A stretch of 64,000 nt of DNA from Cyanodermella asteris (lineage: Eukaryota; Ascomycota; Lecanoromycetes; Ostropales; Stictidaceae). Shown here in pieces: positions 1 to 11,400 of this stretch. The notes beneath the pieces are model-generated. The model was not told the DNA's origin. It was given only the letters and a program-made list of their open reading frames with translations, and made no database searches. Location of the stretch: assembly GCA_900618795.1 (NCBI GenBank), contig UYJD01000015.1:69034-133033 (forward strand). The letters are read 5' to 3'. Position 1 is the stretch's first letter. Each line of letters begins with the position of its first letter. A program made the position numbers and the translations under genes.

Positions 1-192
1 ACCATTTTCGGGGGCCGGGTAAACGATCTGCAGCCGATGCTCACCGAAGAGCGCTTCTCGGAGAACTGGCAGCCTCGCGTCCTGCAACACTACGGCTTGA
101 CCATGGCGGCGTTCAACAAGACAGTCCTTCCCGTTGAGTTCGGGGTGAATGTCAAGAAAATTGCAAAGGAGGAGAGTGCCAAGACGAAGTGA
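1..192 (+). CDS. Peroxidase family 2 (chloroperoxidase-like) haem-thiolate enzyme, C-terminal part
   Basis: The window opens inside a reading frame that runs from base 1 to a TGA at 190-192 (63 codons). The visible tail reads LQPMLTEERFSENWQPR, then a GLTMAAFN segment and VLPVEFG. This is the characteristic C-terminal block of fungal family-2 haem-thiolate peroxidases (chloroperoxidase and unspecific peroxygenase kin). These enzymes use H2O2 to halogenate or oxygenate aromatic and aliphatic substrates, and many are secreted. The haem-binding PCP motif and any signal peptide lie upstream of the window, so catalytic competence and location cannot be judged. The lysine-rich tail after the conserved block is normal for the family. 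The family call is firm; the substrate is unknown. Confidence 0.85.
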   Translation, partial: TIFGGRVNDLQPMLTEERFSENWQPRVLQHYGLTMAAFNKTVLPVEFGVNVKKIAKEESAKTK

Positions 193-1241
193 TTGCCCGA
201 AATGTTCAAAGGCGCAAGACCTGCAAGAGATCCATTACCTTATGACGCGGAGAGTGCTGCTTGGGAACCTGTGAATTCAGCTCGGATTCGCCGCTGCGAC
301 ATTTTGCTCCATCGTGAGAATATTGACATGTCTGATGTGGTTGCTGCAGCAGCAGTGCGGGGACGCTCAAAAGATACCCGTATAGTTTTCAATGGGAACA
401 GGAGCACTCGCAACCACGAATACGCATTGAAGCAGTCGAGGCTTTACTCTGCGGTCGCTGTATCCATGCATTTGAAAGCCTTTGAGAGATACGCATTCCG
501 AATTTCAGTCTCGGGTCGTTTCCTAGCTCAATTCGAGATAGGGCCATGTCTAGGCCTGCTCGCGCGATGGCTCTTTCTTGAATTACGGGCAAGTTGGCAG
601 GCCTTCAGAGGTAGCTAGCAGCAGGTTACAATTCTCTATGCTCGGAATTTAGGCTCCATGAAGTGTTTCATCTGAATGTGCATCACTTGATTGCTATGAC
701 AGTGGCCCGATACTATGACGGGACCGTTTCGATGGCGAGTTTTGGTGTCCTAAATTTATGGCGTCCAATTTAAATCGTATAGTTTGCCAGGCACCTGCCG
801 GATAAGAGGCACGTACGACTGTCTCTTATGCAAAAGCAAGAGCATGACGCTTATAACTCGACGATTGGACTTCAGACTTCCAGCTCTGCGTGACGGAGTC
901 GTCCGACACGACCGTGGATCCTCCGGTAGATACGGACATGGTCTGTGCTTTTTGACCAGGTCTTGTTGTCTCTCCTTATGAATTTTGACCTCAACGCTGT
1001 CCAAGACGCTGTGCTCGCCGCGATCGCATGATAACCGAACTGACTATGCACGGCATGTCTGAAGCAGCTGCCTCCTAACAACAAACCTACTCGAGATCTG
1101 AAAGCCTCAGTGCTATGGGATGTACCAGCCGCTCCGGCGACCTATCACGTAAAGGAGATTAGAGCTAGGCTGACTATCAGTCTTTGGTGAACTAAAGGCG
1201 CTGCTTATCGGCAATCGCCATGTCTCCGTCCTTCACACATC
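193..1241. other. Intergenic region between peroxidase and Zn2Cys6 regulator
   Basis: About 1 kb with no convincing gene. The short open frames here have no recognisable domain, begin at non-ATG codons or overlap each other on both strands. The last part presumably carries the promoter of the regulator that starts at 1242. No repeat was seen. Confidence 0.5.
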
Positions 1242-3020
1242 ATGCCTCCGATCCGCTCCTCCGCAGGACGAGCTTCCAAGGCGTGCGAAGGATGTCGAAA
1301 AGGAAAGACGCGATGTTATCCCGATGCGTCCGGAGCGTGTCTTCGATGCAGTACTTTGAGCTTGAGATGCTCCCTTCAAAGTGAGCTGGTGACTGCTAGT
1401 ACGTCGAACGCTTCCCTCGGAGCAGTTGGCGACGACGTCCCACATGACTGTCGTCTAGTTGAGGAACGGTAGGACCTTATCCTTTGCCATGGCGAGAGTC
1501 GTGGTGCTTTACGGAAACCAGTTGGGACTGAACTGCTGCCCTTTAGGCTTGCATCGCTAGAGCGCGTCGTCTCGCGATTGACCGAGTCGGTCGGTCTTGA
1601 CGCTCGCGCCGACGTCGACAGTGATGCTTCGCTTTCACCCAAGTACGGCAATACGACGCCGACAGCTGCAGGCCACGGCGCTCCGATATTGGTCATTCAG
1701 CAGGCCGTGTCCGAAGTCGACAATCTGGGTGAGAAGTTTGCTGGGTCGAAGAATATCGTCGAGAAGGGCTTGGTCAGTGTGGACGAGGCTGGCCAGTTGC
1801 TGGCTCTGTTTCGTAACAACTACAGACGATGGGTGACTCTACGGGAAGACGACGAATCTGGCCCAAACCTCGACTTTTGGGGCTCGCCGCTCTTGCTGTG
1901 TGCTTGCTGCTTGATCTCTCTCAGGAATTGGACCGGGCAAAGAGCACGGGAGACCGCCGACATGCTGTTCAAGGAGGCAAAAGCGTTACTGGGCCAGCAG
2001 CTGTTACAGTCACCTCAGCCGTTGGCGTTCTTCCAGGCCGTTCTCGTGCTGTCCTTGTGGTCTACAACGATTGGCCAGAAGCCGCTCAGCATCGACAGTT
2101 GGATGGTCACTGGCTTCGCTATCCAGCACAGCCTGGCATCTGCTGTCTTTTCTGAATCACGCAGCTCTCTGGGGACGATGCTGCTCTGGACGCGACTTTG
2201 TCTTTCGCATCTTCATGCTTGCATCAGCATCCGGCGCCATGCCGTGATTGGTAGAGCTGACATTGAGCGGATCAAGCAACGACTGCAGCCCGATGAATTG
2301 ACAAACTTCGAGATGCGAATGGTCGCAGAGCTGAATCTATACTGGACTGTCCACGAGAACATTGTGGCGAATACCGTGAATATTCCGCAGGCTCAAGCAG
2401 CTCTGAAAACCTGGGAGCAGACTTGGTCCTTCCTGTTCGAACAGCCACGATCGCAATTCCTCAGAATGGGCTATCAATTCGCACAGCTGATAATGTTCGA
2501 GCAGGCTCTGAACAACAAGTCGGCGGCTGTTCGAGAATCTCTTGTCTCTGAGATGGTGCGGTTGTGTTCTGCCATCTTGAAACTAGCAATGAGCACATCC
2601 AACGAGCGCACCAGGCATTTGAGTGATCACATCTACCACATGATCACTTTCGCCGCCGTCACGCTGTGCCGGTTGCTCTGCAAGTACGAGACACAGCTGC
2701 GTTCCACACGAGACGTTACCGAGCTGGATGTGACGGTGCTGGACACGGTTCATTGGCTTCTGTTGCTGGGTCCGGACACGCATATCGGATTCAAGATGGG
2801 AAAGGTGATCGAGGCTGCACATCACAAGCTTCGACCGAATGTCAGCTTTGAACAGCAGCCAAGCAGCGAAATCGACCCTGCCGAGCAAATGCAAAGCATG
2901 TTCCCGGAGCTCGCGGGTATGGGTATGGACACCCTGGACATCGATTGGGAATCTATGGTACCAGACTGGCAGTCTTTGGCCTCAGATGAAGCAACGCAAC
3001 CGCCCACTGTCCTTCCCTAG
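1242..3020 (+). CDS. Zn(II)2Cys6 binuclear-cluster transcription factor
   Basis: Two exons, 1242-1468 and 1547-3020, give about 566 aa. Residues 15-43 hold the zinc cluster with spacing C-x2-C-x6-C-x7-C-x2-C-x6-C and the usual basic stretch RKGKTR. The 78-nt intron (GTAGGA...TTTAG) removes the only in-frame stop and joins the exons into RLASLERVVSRLTE, a leucine-heptad linker typical of the dimerisation helix after the cluster; this supports the splice. The rest is helical, matching the poorly conserved middle region of fungal regulators, and ends in an acidic tail (DTLDIDWESM) that could be an activation segment. It should act as a nuclear DNA-binding regulator. The gene lies tail-to-tail with a nucleobase permease only 59 bp away and near an arylsulfotransferase and a peroxidase, so local pathway regulation is possible but unproven. 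Targets are unknown. Confidence 0.88.
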
Positions 3021-3079
3021 AGGTTACCAGAATCCTTGACTTGAAGCGTTCTCTACCATACAGATCACAAAACCGTTTC

Positions 3080-4661
3080 CTACCGCCCTGTGAGCTTCCT
3101 CTCGAGCGCACGAAAGAGAGGAAACGCCAGAGCTGAGAACGCGAATGTCAGTTCGTGTCCAATGCTGGCTCCTTTCGAGCCGATCAGGCCTGCGATTGGC
3201 GCCTTATACCAGACAACTTTCATACCTAGCGCAGCCCCAAGGAACCCGAAAACGAATGCGCCGATCGCTCCCCAACCAAAGGGCAGCAAGTCCATTCGAT
3301 TCCAAGCTTCCAAGTCGTACGATTTCAAGCGGTTCTTGCGGAAAATGATATGTTCTTCGGCCACGACCACGAGATGGATCACAGTCCAGTATCCGACGAT
3401 GCTCAAGACAGTTTGCAAGGAGTTTTCGACAGACAGTGAAGCCAGGCATCCGACTACTGTCGCCACAACGAAACCAACGCTAACGAAAGCGATTCGAGGG
3501 ATTTTGATGGCCCATGGACCCAGGTTCTGAGCATGCAAGGCGAATGAGTAGTTGTTCGGGACGTTGTTCGGTATTGCGCTCAGACCCGCCAAAACCACCA
3601 AAAATTTGCCGAAGCCTTCAGCAGAGGACCACCAACTCCGTATTCGACGTAGGCATGTTGCCACGTGGGATTCGTCTGCGCGCCTGTGTAAAGCGCTGCG
3701 CACAGGAGCTGGACAAGGATGGAGGGCACGGCGATGCCGACGTATGTTACTGCAAATATGCTGTATCTGGACGTCTCAATAGGCATGCGAACATTAAAGT
3801 CTGCGGCACAATTGATCCATGACACTGCAAAGGAGAATATGACAGCAATGAAGGAGAGTGCCGACGCCGCACCATTGGCTCCTTTAGCCATTGGCACAGC
3901 GTGTCCGCTGAATTGCTTTGCCCCAGTACCAGCTGCGACACACCAAACGATCAATGGCACTATCCAAACGATCGAACTAACTCTGTGTATCCATCTGATG
4001 CCGAAGACGCAGAGCACCCAAACGGAGACTGTGATGATGATCACGCCGGCCCAAGCCGGGAGGGCACCTCCTGATAATGCTGCGAGGCATGATGCACCGG
4101 AAATGGAGTTGATCGCGTTCCAGCCGGTCGTCGAGATCATGGAGAATATAACCACCAGGCTATTACCCCAATAACCAAAGGAATATCGGCTGTGAGGAAA
4201 GAATGTTGGCATAAGCTGTGAGAATGATGAGAATGATCGCACTTACGAGAACGTGGTCATCCTCAGTCCGGTCAGCCCGAAAGTCGCTGTCCAGGCTGGA
4301 AGCAGGCAAGTGATCAAGTTCACCGTCACAATGATAGCGAAGCTCGACCAGAAGTCGAGTCCAGTGCTCGGACCAACCATCCCAGTGGATAAAGTCGCCA
4401 CAGCCATATTCGTGCTCAACCTGTGATCTGTGAGCTTTGGTCGACACAGACGTTCAACGTTTCTCACCAGAAAGTGCAAGCATTCCACACATGAGTGGTA
4501 TTGTGCCTGCGTTCCGCCTCTGTAATTCGTCTGATGCCGCCGGTTTCGATGGACAGTGTTCGTGCGAAGCGTTGGAACCATCCCTCGACCTCAATCGTGC
4601 CGGTTCCATTTTCGCTGAGGGGTCCTTGACAATTGATGTTGATTTCTGGCTTGGTATCCAT
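3080..4661 (-). CDS. NCS1-family purine/cytosine permease, frame apparently broken
   Basis: A plasma-membrane nucleobase:cation symporter of the Fcy2/FcyB type. Exons on the minus strand are 4468-4661, 4247-4420 and 3080-4189, with introns 4421-4467 (GTGAGA...CACAG) and 4190-4246 (GTAAGT...CACAG). The start MDTKPEIN precedes an acidic cytosolic N-terminus; then come WNACTFWLSTNMAVATLSTG, RYSFGYWGN and about twelve hydrophobic segments. Family hallmarks such as GWNAIN, AADFNVR, GFGKFLVVLAGL and IPNNVPNNYS are present. Near 3620-3630 the frame changes: the upstream frame reads GVGGPLLK and stops soon after, while the conserved GFGKF segment continues in another frame. No GT-AG intron fits there, and several residues normally found at this spot look absent. 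The gene may therefore be inactive, or the site may be an assembly error. It is divergent from the arylsulfotransferase-like gene at 4944. Confidence 0.82.
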
Positions 4662-4943
4662 TGCTGAGAATGGCTTTCGGAGCAACTCATCATGGGCAAC
4701 TCTCGAGAACACGCCTCAAGGGCGAAGCTTTATGTTCGCTATCACTCAAGCCATCTGAATTGCACCATCGACTGCATGCATCACCGAATCATCAGTTGTA
4801 TGTCCGTCTTGTCAGGACTGTCAGACCTGGTGTTGCTCATTGGCTGCTGATGAAGGCGTGTTTGGCTGCGTATCATCCCTGCGGCAAGCCGACGACATCC
4901 GTGCAACAGTCCCCAATGTGAAACACTTTCCAGCTCTGGCGGC
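4662..4943. promoter_or_regulatory. Shared divergent promoter, permease / arylsulfotransferase
   Basis: The 282-bp space between two ATGs in opposite directions must hold both promoters. No specific operator was identified; the region contains several CGG triplets, the half-site of Zn2Cys6 proteins, but not in a clear paired array. Confidence 0.5.
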
Positions 4944-6089
4944 ATGGAGCAAAGCACACTCCATCGTTGCGGTCTTGGCCTGAGAGGAATTGATCGCAGC
5001 CTCGTCTCGCCTGGCTTCATTCTCTTCGCACATCTCACGAGCCCTGGCATCGTTCGAATGATTGATAACAATGGAAAGGAGGTTCATCGCTGGGAGATGC
5101 CGACACGACCGGGACGCCACGCACGGATTCTTCCCAATGGAAACCTCGCATACAACGGTGTGCATCCAGAGGCGCCCAGGTTGTTCCCTCTATGGCAGAA
5201 GTATCGTGGAGGACTCATGCTCCAGGTCGATCCAGAAGGAAAGGAGATCATGCGCTGGGAAGATCCGCTCGCACATCATGATCAAAACCATCTCGATGAC
5301 GGGACCTTGCTGTACACCACGCTCGAAGCGCTGACGCCAGAGCAGGCGGCGTCGGTTCCTGGTGGAATCCCAGGAAGTGAAGCGCCGGATGGCAACATCT
5401 ACGCCGACTGCATTAAACATGTCGATCCCAAGTCTGGCAATCTCCTGTGGTCCTGGAAGCTCATTGACCACATCGATCCCGCGGATTATCCTCTCCAGCC
5501 AGCGTACACGCGTGATCATTACCCTTTGATCAATTCCGTGTCCCTGTTGCGCGATGGTAACATTCTCGCCTCCCTCCGCAGCGTCTCATCCGTCATCATA
5601 ATCTCCAAAGAGACCAAGAAGGTGATCTGGCGTCTCGACTCTAGCGTCATCGCTCAGCAACACCACGCCACCGAAATGGCCGACGGCTCGATCCTCATTT
5701 TCGACAACGGCGTCTACAGGCACCACGAGTCTTTTCCGTATTCTCGTGTCATCCAAGTCGACCGCGCGACCAAGAACATAATCTGGCAATACAAAGATTC
5801 CCGCGCCATGACATTCTTCAGCCCCTTCATGGGCTCCGCTCAACGACTGAGAAACGGGAACACGTTGGTGACAGAGTCGGCGCTGGGAAGGATATTCGAG
5901 GTCACAAAGGAGGGCAGGATGTGTTGGGAGTACGTGATTGAGGATTTCGAGACCTACGAGGGGTTGGGTGCGCCGGAGCTGCAGGGCATGTTCGACTACC
6001 CGGCGAACGCGGTGTTTAGGGCGTACAAATATGCCCCAGAGGAGGTGCCTTGGCTTGTAGAGAAATTGGCGCCGAGGGCCGGCTCTTAG
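4944..6089 (+). CDS. Arylsulfotransferase (ASST)-family beta-propeller protein
   Basis: An intronless frame of 381 aa. It shows the repeated strand pattern of ASST/PQQ-like propellers: blocks such as VRMIDNNGKEVHRWEMP, HARILPNGNLAYNG, LLRDGNILASLRS, HHATEMADGSILIFDNG and AQRLRNGNTLVTES recur about every 50 residues. This pattern is shared by fungal proteins annotated as arylsulfotransferases (ASST superfamily). Bacterial ASST moves sulfate between phenols through a histidine; the exact catalytic histidine cannot be assigned here, though HH and H residues occur in HHDQNH and QQHHATEM. No clear signal peptide or membrane helix follows the chosen ATG. The function in fungi is largely unproven, so the family call is stronger than the enzymatic one. 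The divergent permease and nearby regulator and peroxidase suggest a small metabolic neighbourhood. Confidence 0.8.
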   Translation: MEQSTLHRCGLGLRGIDRSLVSPGFILFAHLTSPGIVRMIDNNGKEVHRWEMPTRPGRHARILPNGNLAYNGVHPEAPRLFPLWQKYRGGLMLQVDPEGKEIMRWEDPLAHHDQNHLDDGTLLYTTLEALTPEQAASVPGGIPGSEAPDGNIYADCIKHVDPKSGNLLWSWKLIDHIDPADYPLQPAYTRDHYPLINSVSLLRDGNILASLRSVSSVIIISKETKKVIWRLDSSVIAQQHHATEMADGSILIFDNGVYRHHESFPYSRVIQVDRATKNIIWQYKDSRAMTFFSPFMGSAQRLRNGNTLVTESALGRIFEVTKEGRMCWEYVIEDFETYEGLGAPELQGMFDYPANAVFRAYKYAPEEVPWLVEKLAPRAGS

Positions 6090-6996
6090 ATTACCTTGAT
6101 GAGCGCAGATACAAATCATTGTATGCACGCCCGATGCTGAGCCCTCATGCTGAGACGTCCGAACCTCGAAAACCGTAGTTAGAGGCTGTTATCTCGACCC
6201 GCACGCAGCGCGGTTAGTTACTGCAACTACCCGGTGGCCGTCCAGTGGTGAACCCTAATCAGAGCCTGAACATGGCTGGGTCGAGTGGCTACCCAAATCT
6301 CCGTGCACTTGCTCAGCCAGCACTCGCACAGGGATTGGACAGAGTACTCACCAAAGTACTCATCCAAGTACTCACCCAAGTGCCCTGCTGAATATCCAGC
6401 CATATATCTGAGTAATTGTGTAGCGAAGCGCCCTTCTCTACTCTCGCGTCCAATCTCTTGAAATGGTCGCAAAGGTACGTCGTCCACGCGTGGTGTGGTT
6501 GAGAGGCGCGTTATGATAGGCTCCGTGGCGCTTGTCATCGATCAAGAGGTACGGTCCACCACCACTCTTACAAGTGTATACACCTCCTCCGAACCATTCC
6601 AGATTTCGCCTTGGCACCATGTTCGGACGCAACACCTGCAGCAGTGTCGGAGGAGTCATAATCTTGACTGGAACGAGGGACAACTGCGGTCAATCACAGC
6701 TGGTTGCGCGATGCATCGTCGATGTGTTGCCCCTGTACCGGTGTCACAGACTCGAGATACCTTGGTTATCGCCGACGGGAGGGTCAAGCTCGTCTGGCAA
6801 ACCCACGGTCTCAATTTTCAGAGCCACACAAATTTCCAGTGTTGTCAAAGCGAATTTTGAAAATACTCCGACCTGCGTTTCGAAGGTCGAAAGTCGAGGT
6901 CGCAGCATTTTCGACTCGCTCGACGCCTTGAAGGACATCAGAGACTCGAAGTGTTCAGCACGTCGAGCGTGAACATTCACAGGACCAGCTTTCGTT
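6090..6996. other. Intergenic region with a short 12-bp tandem repeat
   Basis: About 0.9 kb downstream of the arylsulfotransferase-like gene. Open frames on both strands around 6438-6972 overlap each other and show no domain. The only structured feature is the repeat at 6342-6386, listed separately. Confidence 0.5.
6342..6386. repeat. 12-bp minisatellite, about 3-4 copies
   Basis: Units of the type AAGTACTCAYCC follow one another with period 12. They resemble the unit CTAGCCAAGTAC found inside the inverted-repeat elements at 30186, 55504 and 58771 (shared core CCAAGTAC). No terminal inverted repeat was found around this copy, so it may be a decayed relative or an independent repeat. Confidence 0.6.
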
Positions 6997-7281
6997 ATGG
7001 AAGAACTGACGCGTAGCATCGTACCTCCTGCTGGTCGCCTCACGGTCAAGCCCTTGGAGCTTCATGTCCTGGAAGCAGTGCAAAAATATGGCCTCAAGGT
7101 CAAGGAAATGTGCAAGAAACTCATCGCCGCAACAGGAAACATGGCATCCGAGACCGATTCCAAGCAGAACCAGTCGGAACTGGAGGAGCCGTGGGTCTTC
7201 GTCTATCCGCTCACCGAAGAGGAGAAGGAGCAAGTCGATGACTCTGAGTGGCATACTGGAAGGAAGAAGCTGGAGGTCTGA
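6997..7281 (+). CDS. Small hypothetical protein, 94 aa
   Basis: An ATG-started frame encoding a charged, acidic 94-aa protein with ELHVLEAVQKYGLKVKEMCK near the middle and EEEKEQVDD near the end. It has no cysteines beyond one, no signal peptide, no membrane segment and no family I recognise. It is retained because its composition (Lys/Glu-rich, helix-forming) looks coding and no larger frame competes on the other strand. It could equally be chance. Confidence 0.3.
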   Translation: MEELTRSIVPPAGRLTVKPLELHVLEAVQKYGLKVKEMCKKLIAATGNMASETDSKQNQSELEEPWVFVYPLTEEEKEQVDDSEWHTGRKKLEV

Positions 7282-8471
7282 TCTGACAGAGGCGCGGCAA
7301 TGTGGCATCTGAGAACGAGGCCGATAGCTGGATAGACAATCGTTCACGTTCTCGCAATCAGATCTCCTTACTTATAGCAGCTGTTGTTTGCTGCTTAGCA
7401 TACTTTCGACAACGGCTTTCAATTGGCTGTGCAGCTCGGAGGACGGGGTCGAAAGACAGTCCGCGGGCAGACTGTCGACATACCGTGAGGGCATGCTTCT
7501 CAGCCCGCAACATTAATGGGAGTGAAGACAGTATTCAGCAGCGACTGTTAAAAGGCTAGGATTTTTTGCCTCGACGAATTTCGTTATGTCAGGATTCACG
7601 AGGCTGTTATTCACATGCGCTCGGGCCGAAATGAGCGGGAGCCACAGCCCAATGAGAGGAGCCAAGAGAGCCTGCTATCATGAGGAATAATGACGAAAAC
7701 AGGATCAACCTGGCCGGCGGGATGGACGGCACGGACTGATCAGCTGGGAGCCGTGGAAGCACGCGCCTTTGGACGGCCATCTTTTTCTTTCTCTTGACCT
7801 CACCGTCTCGTGTGCAATATCGAGATCGGCATTGTATGAGAATCTACCATGTCTCACAAACGGCAAGCAATGACCAATGCAACGCTCGTGTATTGCAGAG
7901 CCGTTCCCAGACGAGCCATGACAGGAATAGCTCTCACAGCTTACGGACACATGATAGTCTAGTCGATCGACGAAAGATATGCATCTGCCTGGCATCGAAA
8001 TCTTGTTTTCGGATGCGCCGGTGGAGACATGCGCCCGGTTCGCGCCACGGCCTGCCAGGTTTCAGTGTCGCAGAGTCCCGGACAATCAGCAATGGTAAGT
8101 AGACATAACAGGCCGGCGCTCGCGGTCAAGCAAGGCTGTGGACTTTGGACTTGCAGAACCGGGCGTGTTCGGATATTTGGCCGGTGGTGGTCGCTGATGC
8201 GGTACCCACTAATGAGGTTTGCCACACGTCGCCATGTGCTGCCGGTAATTTCAGCGTCACCCGGTCTTGTCGCGCCTGCGGGGCCCCGGCGATCCATCAT
8301 CTCGCTCCGGAGCATCTCCAGCTTCATTTTGCCTTCTTTTGTGAACACACGGCGTGCCTGAGAGCGCACACGGCCGCCAGAGCGCTGCAGCTCGAAAACG
8401 CGACGCACACGCTCGCTTAGTCAGCCGTTTCGCGAAGCTCATCTCAAGCTTCGCGACCCGCCGTCGCCGCA
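7282..8471. other. Intergenic region and probable leader of the MAPKKK gene
   Basis: About 1.2 kb without a supported gene. The last several hundred bases before 8472 are GC-rich and probably include the promoter and a long 5' leader of the Ssk2 gene. Confidence 0.45.
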
Positions 8472-11400
8472 ATGAGCGCAACAGGCCAGCCCAGCAGCGT
8501 GAGCAATAACCCTCCTGTCGTCCGAGGTGACCAGGCCTCCACTGCGCTCGACGGCGCTCCTGTCCACAAGACTGCTCTCGCCAAAGTCATGGAGCACCCA
8601 GAGCTGAACGGCAGCGGCCAGGACAGCGAGGACAGCACCAGTCCCGACGAGTATCAGCATGGCCAGGTCGGCGATGCACCGCAAATGTCGCCGAGCCCTC
8701 AGCACTCGCAGTTCTACGTCGATGCAAACAATCAGCCCGTTCTGTACACTCCGTCGGTAACTACAGTCGATTCTGACCGCACTCTTGTCAACCACACACC
8801 CGGCATCAGCACCTGGGGCTCTTATGCCGGACAGACGGCCACGAGTCGAACGCGCAGGGGAAGCGGGAGTGCTGCGAGTCAAGTCATCGATGGCAGTCCG
8901 GCGACCTCACTGCCGCCCATTGCTATGCCCAGTCCGAGACTGTCACGGCCAGCGAACCCGATGCGCACCCCGAGCAGCACCTACAATCCGGCCACACAGC
9001 GTAGACCGCCGTCCTACATCAACCTTTACAACGGAAGTAAGCATCGCTCTAGCTCAAACACGCGGGTACGGAGAGATCCCGAAGCGAGGTATCGGGCACA
9101 AGAGAAGGCGTACATTCAACAAATAACGGTGGACAAGGCGAGAGGCTATTTCGGCGAGCAACCATATACACCGAGCCTTGGATACAGCGATGATAGTGTC
9201 GACGAGGACGATGCCAGCCCAGGTGCTGACCTTAAGGGGGACGGTGACGACTACGGTGAGGACCCCCAGCTATTTTACAACACGGAAGAAAATCAGCCCA
9301 GTCTCGAGGAACTGCAGGTACCAGGAAACCGAGAACGTTTGGAGTGGCACACCATGCTGGCAAGCGTCTTGAAGGGCGATGTTGTCAAGCAGGAAAAGCA
9401 GCGGCTGATCGGTGCGACCGAGTTGAAAACAGACAAAGCCAGGCAGAATGAGATCTGGGTTGGGGTGCGTGCTCAAACGTGTGGACGAAGCCTAGCAGCA
9501 CAGAAGAGGCTCATCGAAGAAAGCCGGCAAACTCTAGGAGCCGACGTGGAAAGCGTCGTGTCTTTCTCAATCAGAGGTGAAGCTGAAGCTGGCAAACCAG
9601 CCGATCAGCAGGTTGAGGATGTTGTGACCAGGATCGAGAAGATTGAGAGCTTGTTTCCCAGTCGCCAACAGCTCGAGGAAGAAGTACCTCGAACGGCTAG
9701 CCTGGATTACAAAAAAGCTTGCGATGCGGTTATCAGCTGGCACAACACGACAGAAATGATCAACACTCAACTCGGGATCTTGCAGGGCTGGGTGGGCAAC
9801 ATGGAGCTGGATTTCGTCCGTGTAAAGGAGCGTTCACCAAGCGGATCCGGCCTCACCGACGAGTCATCTTTCATTGACCGAATTCTGAAAGAAGACAGTC
9901 TGAAATCGTTGCAAGGTGACAGGAGCATGCTGTTTGGTGTTTCGGAAGTTATTCGGAAAGCCAAAGAGACGCTCATGCACAACGCCGACTCTTTTGCCGA
10001 AAGGCATCTTCCCCCCTATATCGAGGAGCTTCTGACGCTCCTGAACTTTCCTTCGCGACTGATACAAGAGGTCATCAAAATGCGTGTCACGTACGCGAAA
10101 AGGATGAGAGACCTGACTCAGCAGAATGCCATAATTGGCGAGCAGGTCATCGCACAGTTCCGAACCCTTCTCACAATGGCCGCCCGCATCAAACAGGAGT
10201 ATCTCGTCATCTCTCAGCCCGAACCCGGTTGGGAGCTGCCGCCGTGCATCGATGAGAACTTCGACTCCATCGTCCTCGATGCCTTGAAAGTCTACTTCAG
10301 GTTACTCAATCTGAAACTCTCTTCGAACCGAAACACATTCAAGGAAGCTGAAATTCTCGAAAGTGAATGGGAATTCTGCAACGAGATAGGTCGTAGTCTC
10401 GAGGAGGGCGATGTCCAAGTCGCGGAACAATTCAGCAGTTTGACGGCACGAAGTCTTGTCCGTCTTGCAAGTCATTTCGACAAAGAATTGAGAAAACGTC
10501 CTGAGGAGATCGGATCTGATGCCGACAAACGATACAAAACCATCCTGGACTCGGTACGTGTAAGGCAGCGAAAGCTATTTCGCTTCTCCAAGCTGCTGAG
10601 CGCGCGATTTGAGAATTCAACCGAGTACAACTTTTCTGTACCGCGAGGCCATGTCTTTGACGTATACGAAGCTTTGATTGGGAGTGGCCATTTTCTGGTC
10701 TTCGCCCCATCGGTCGACCGCGACGATATCCTGCTTGTCGCCTCACCATCACTTTTCAACAAGCCCCGTCAGATACAGTCCATTTTAGGCACGTCTTACA
10801 ATGCTGAGGATGCAGTAGAAGACGTTGTCGTCCCATACCTTCTCGTCATCAGACTTGACGAGCCGATTGCTTGGGAGGGCAAGAAAATGGAAGTCGAACT
10901 GAGAGCATTTTCTAGTGACATCAAGCCAGGTCGACTGCGCTTGGTGGCTGACGGGTCTGGTCAACGACTCAACGACGCGCGCGCTGTTTTTCTCGAGTCC
11001 ACCGGGGTCAACATAGACGTCGTGACGGATACAAGGGCAAACCTCACACAAGTCAATGTCGAGCTTGGCAAAATCAAAAAGACCACATTCAAGCTCAGCA
11101 ACACCATCATGGGTAGCGTGGAGACCATTCGCAAGCAGACAGCAGGGAAGCAGAATCAAGAACTTATTCAGACGTGTTTTGCCTTCGCCACTGAGTTTGG
11201 TAAGCGTTCCGTCAACTTCATGGATGTGAACAGGAGGATGCTCAACAACACTAAGCTCACGATACTCGCTTTGGATTGGGTAGCCTTCATTTGCGATGAC
11301 TGCATTGCAGGCGACAGAAAGACTTTCAGATGGGCAGTTACCGCACTTGAATTCGCGATGACCATGACAAGAGGTCCAAACATTCTCAGCCTGACCGATG

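Noticed and set aside
193-618. 141-codon frame after the peroxidase
   Set aside because: It starts at a TTG directly after the peroxidase stop, and its composition is not protein-like.
3580-3703. An intron explaining the permease frame change
   Set aside because: Candidate GT-AG pairs here would be only 20-35 nt long and do not restore the conserved sequence.
6438-6972. Overlapping frames on both strands (81 and 146 codons)
   Set aside because: They contradict each other, have no domain, and begin next to the short minisatellite.
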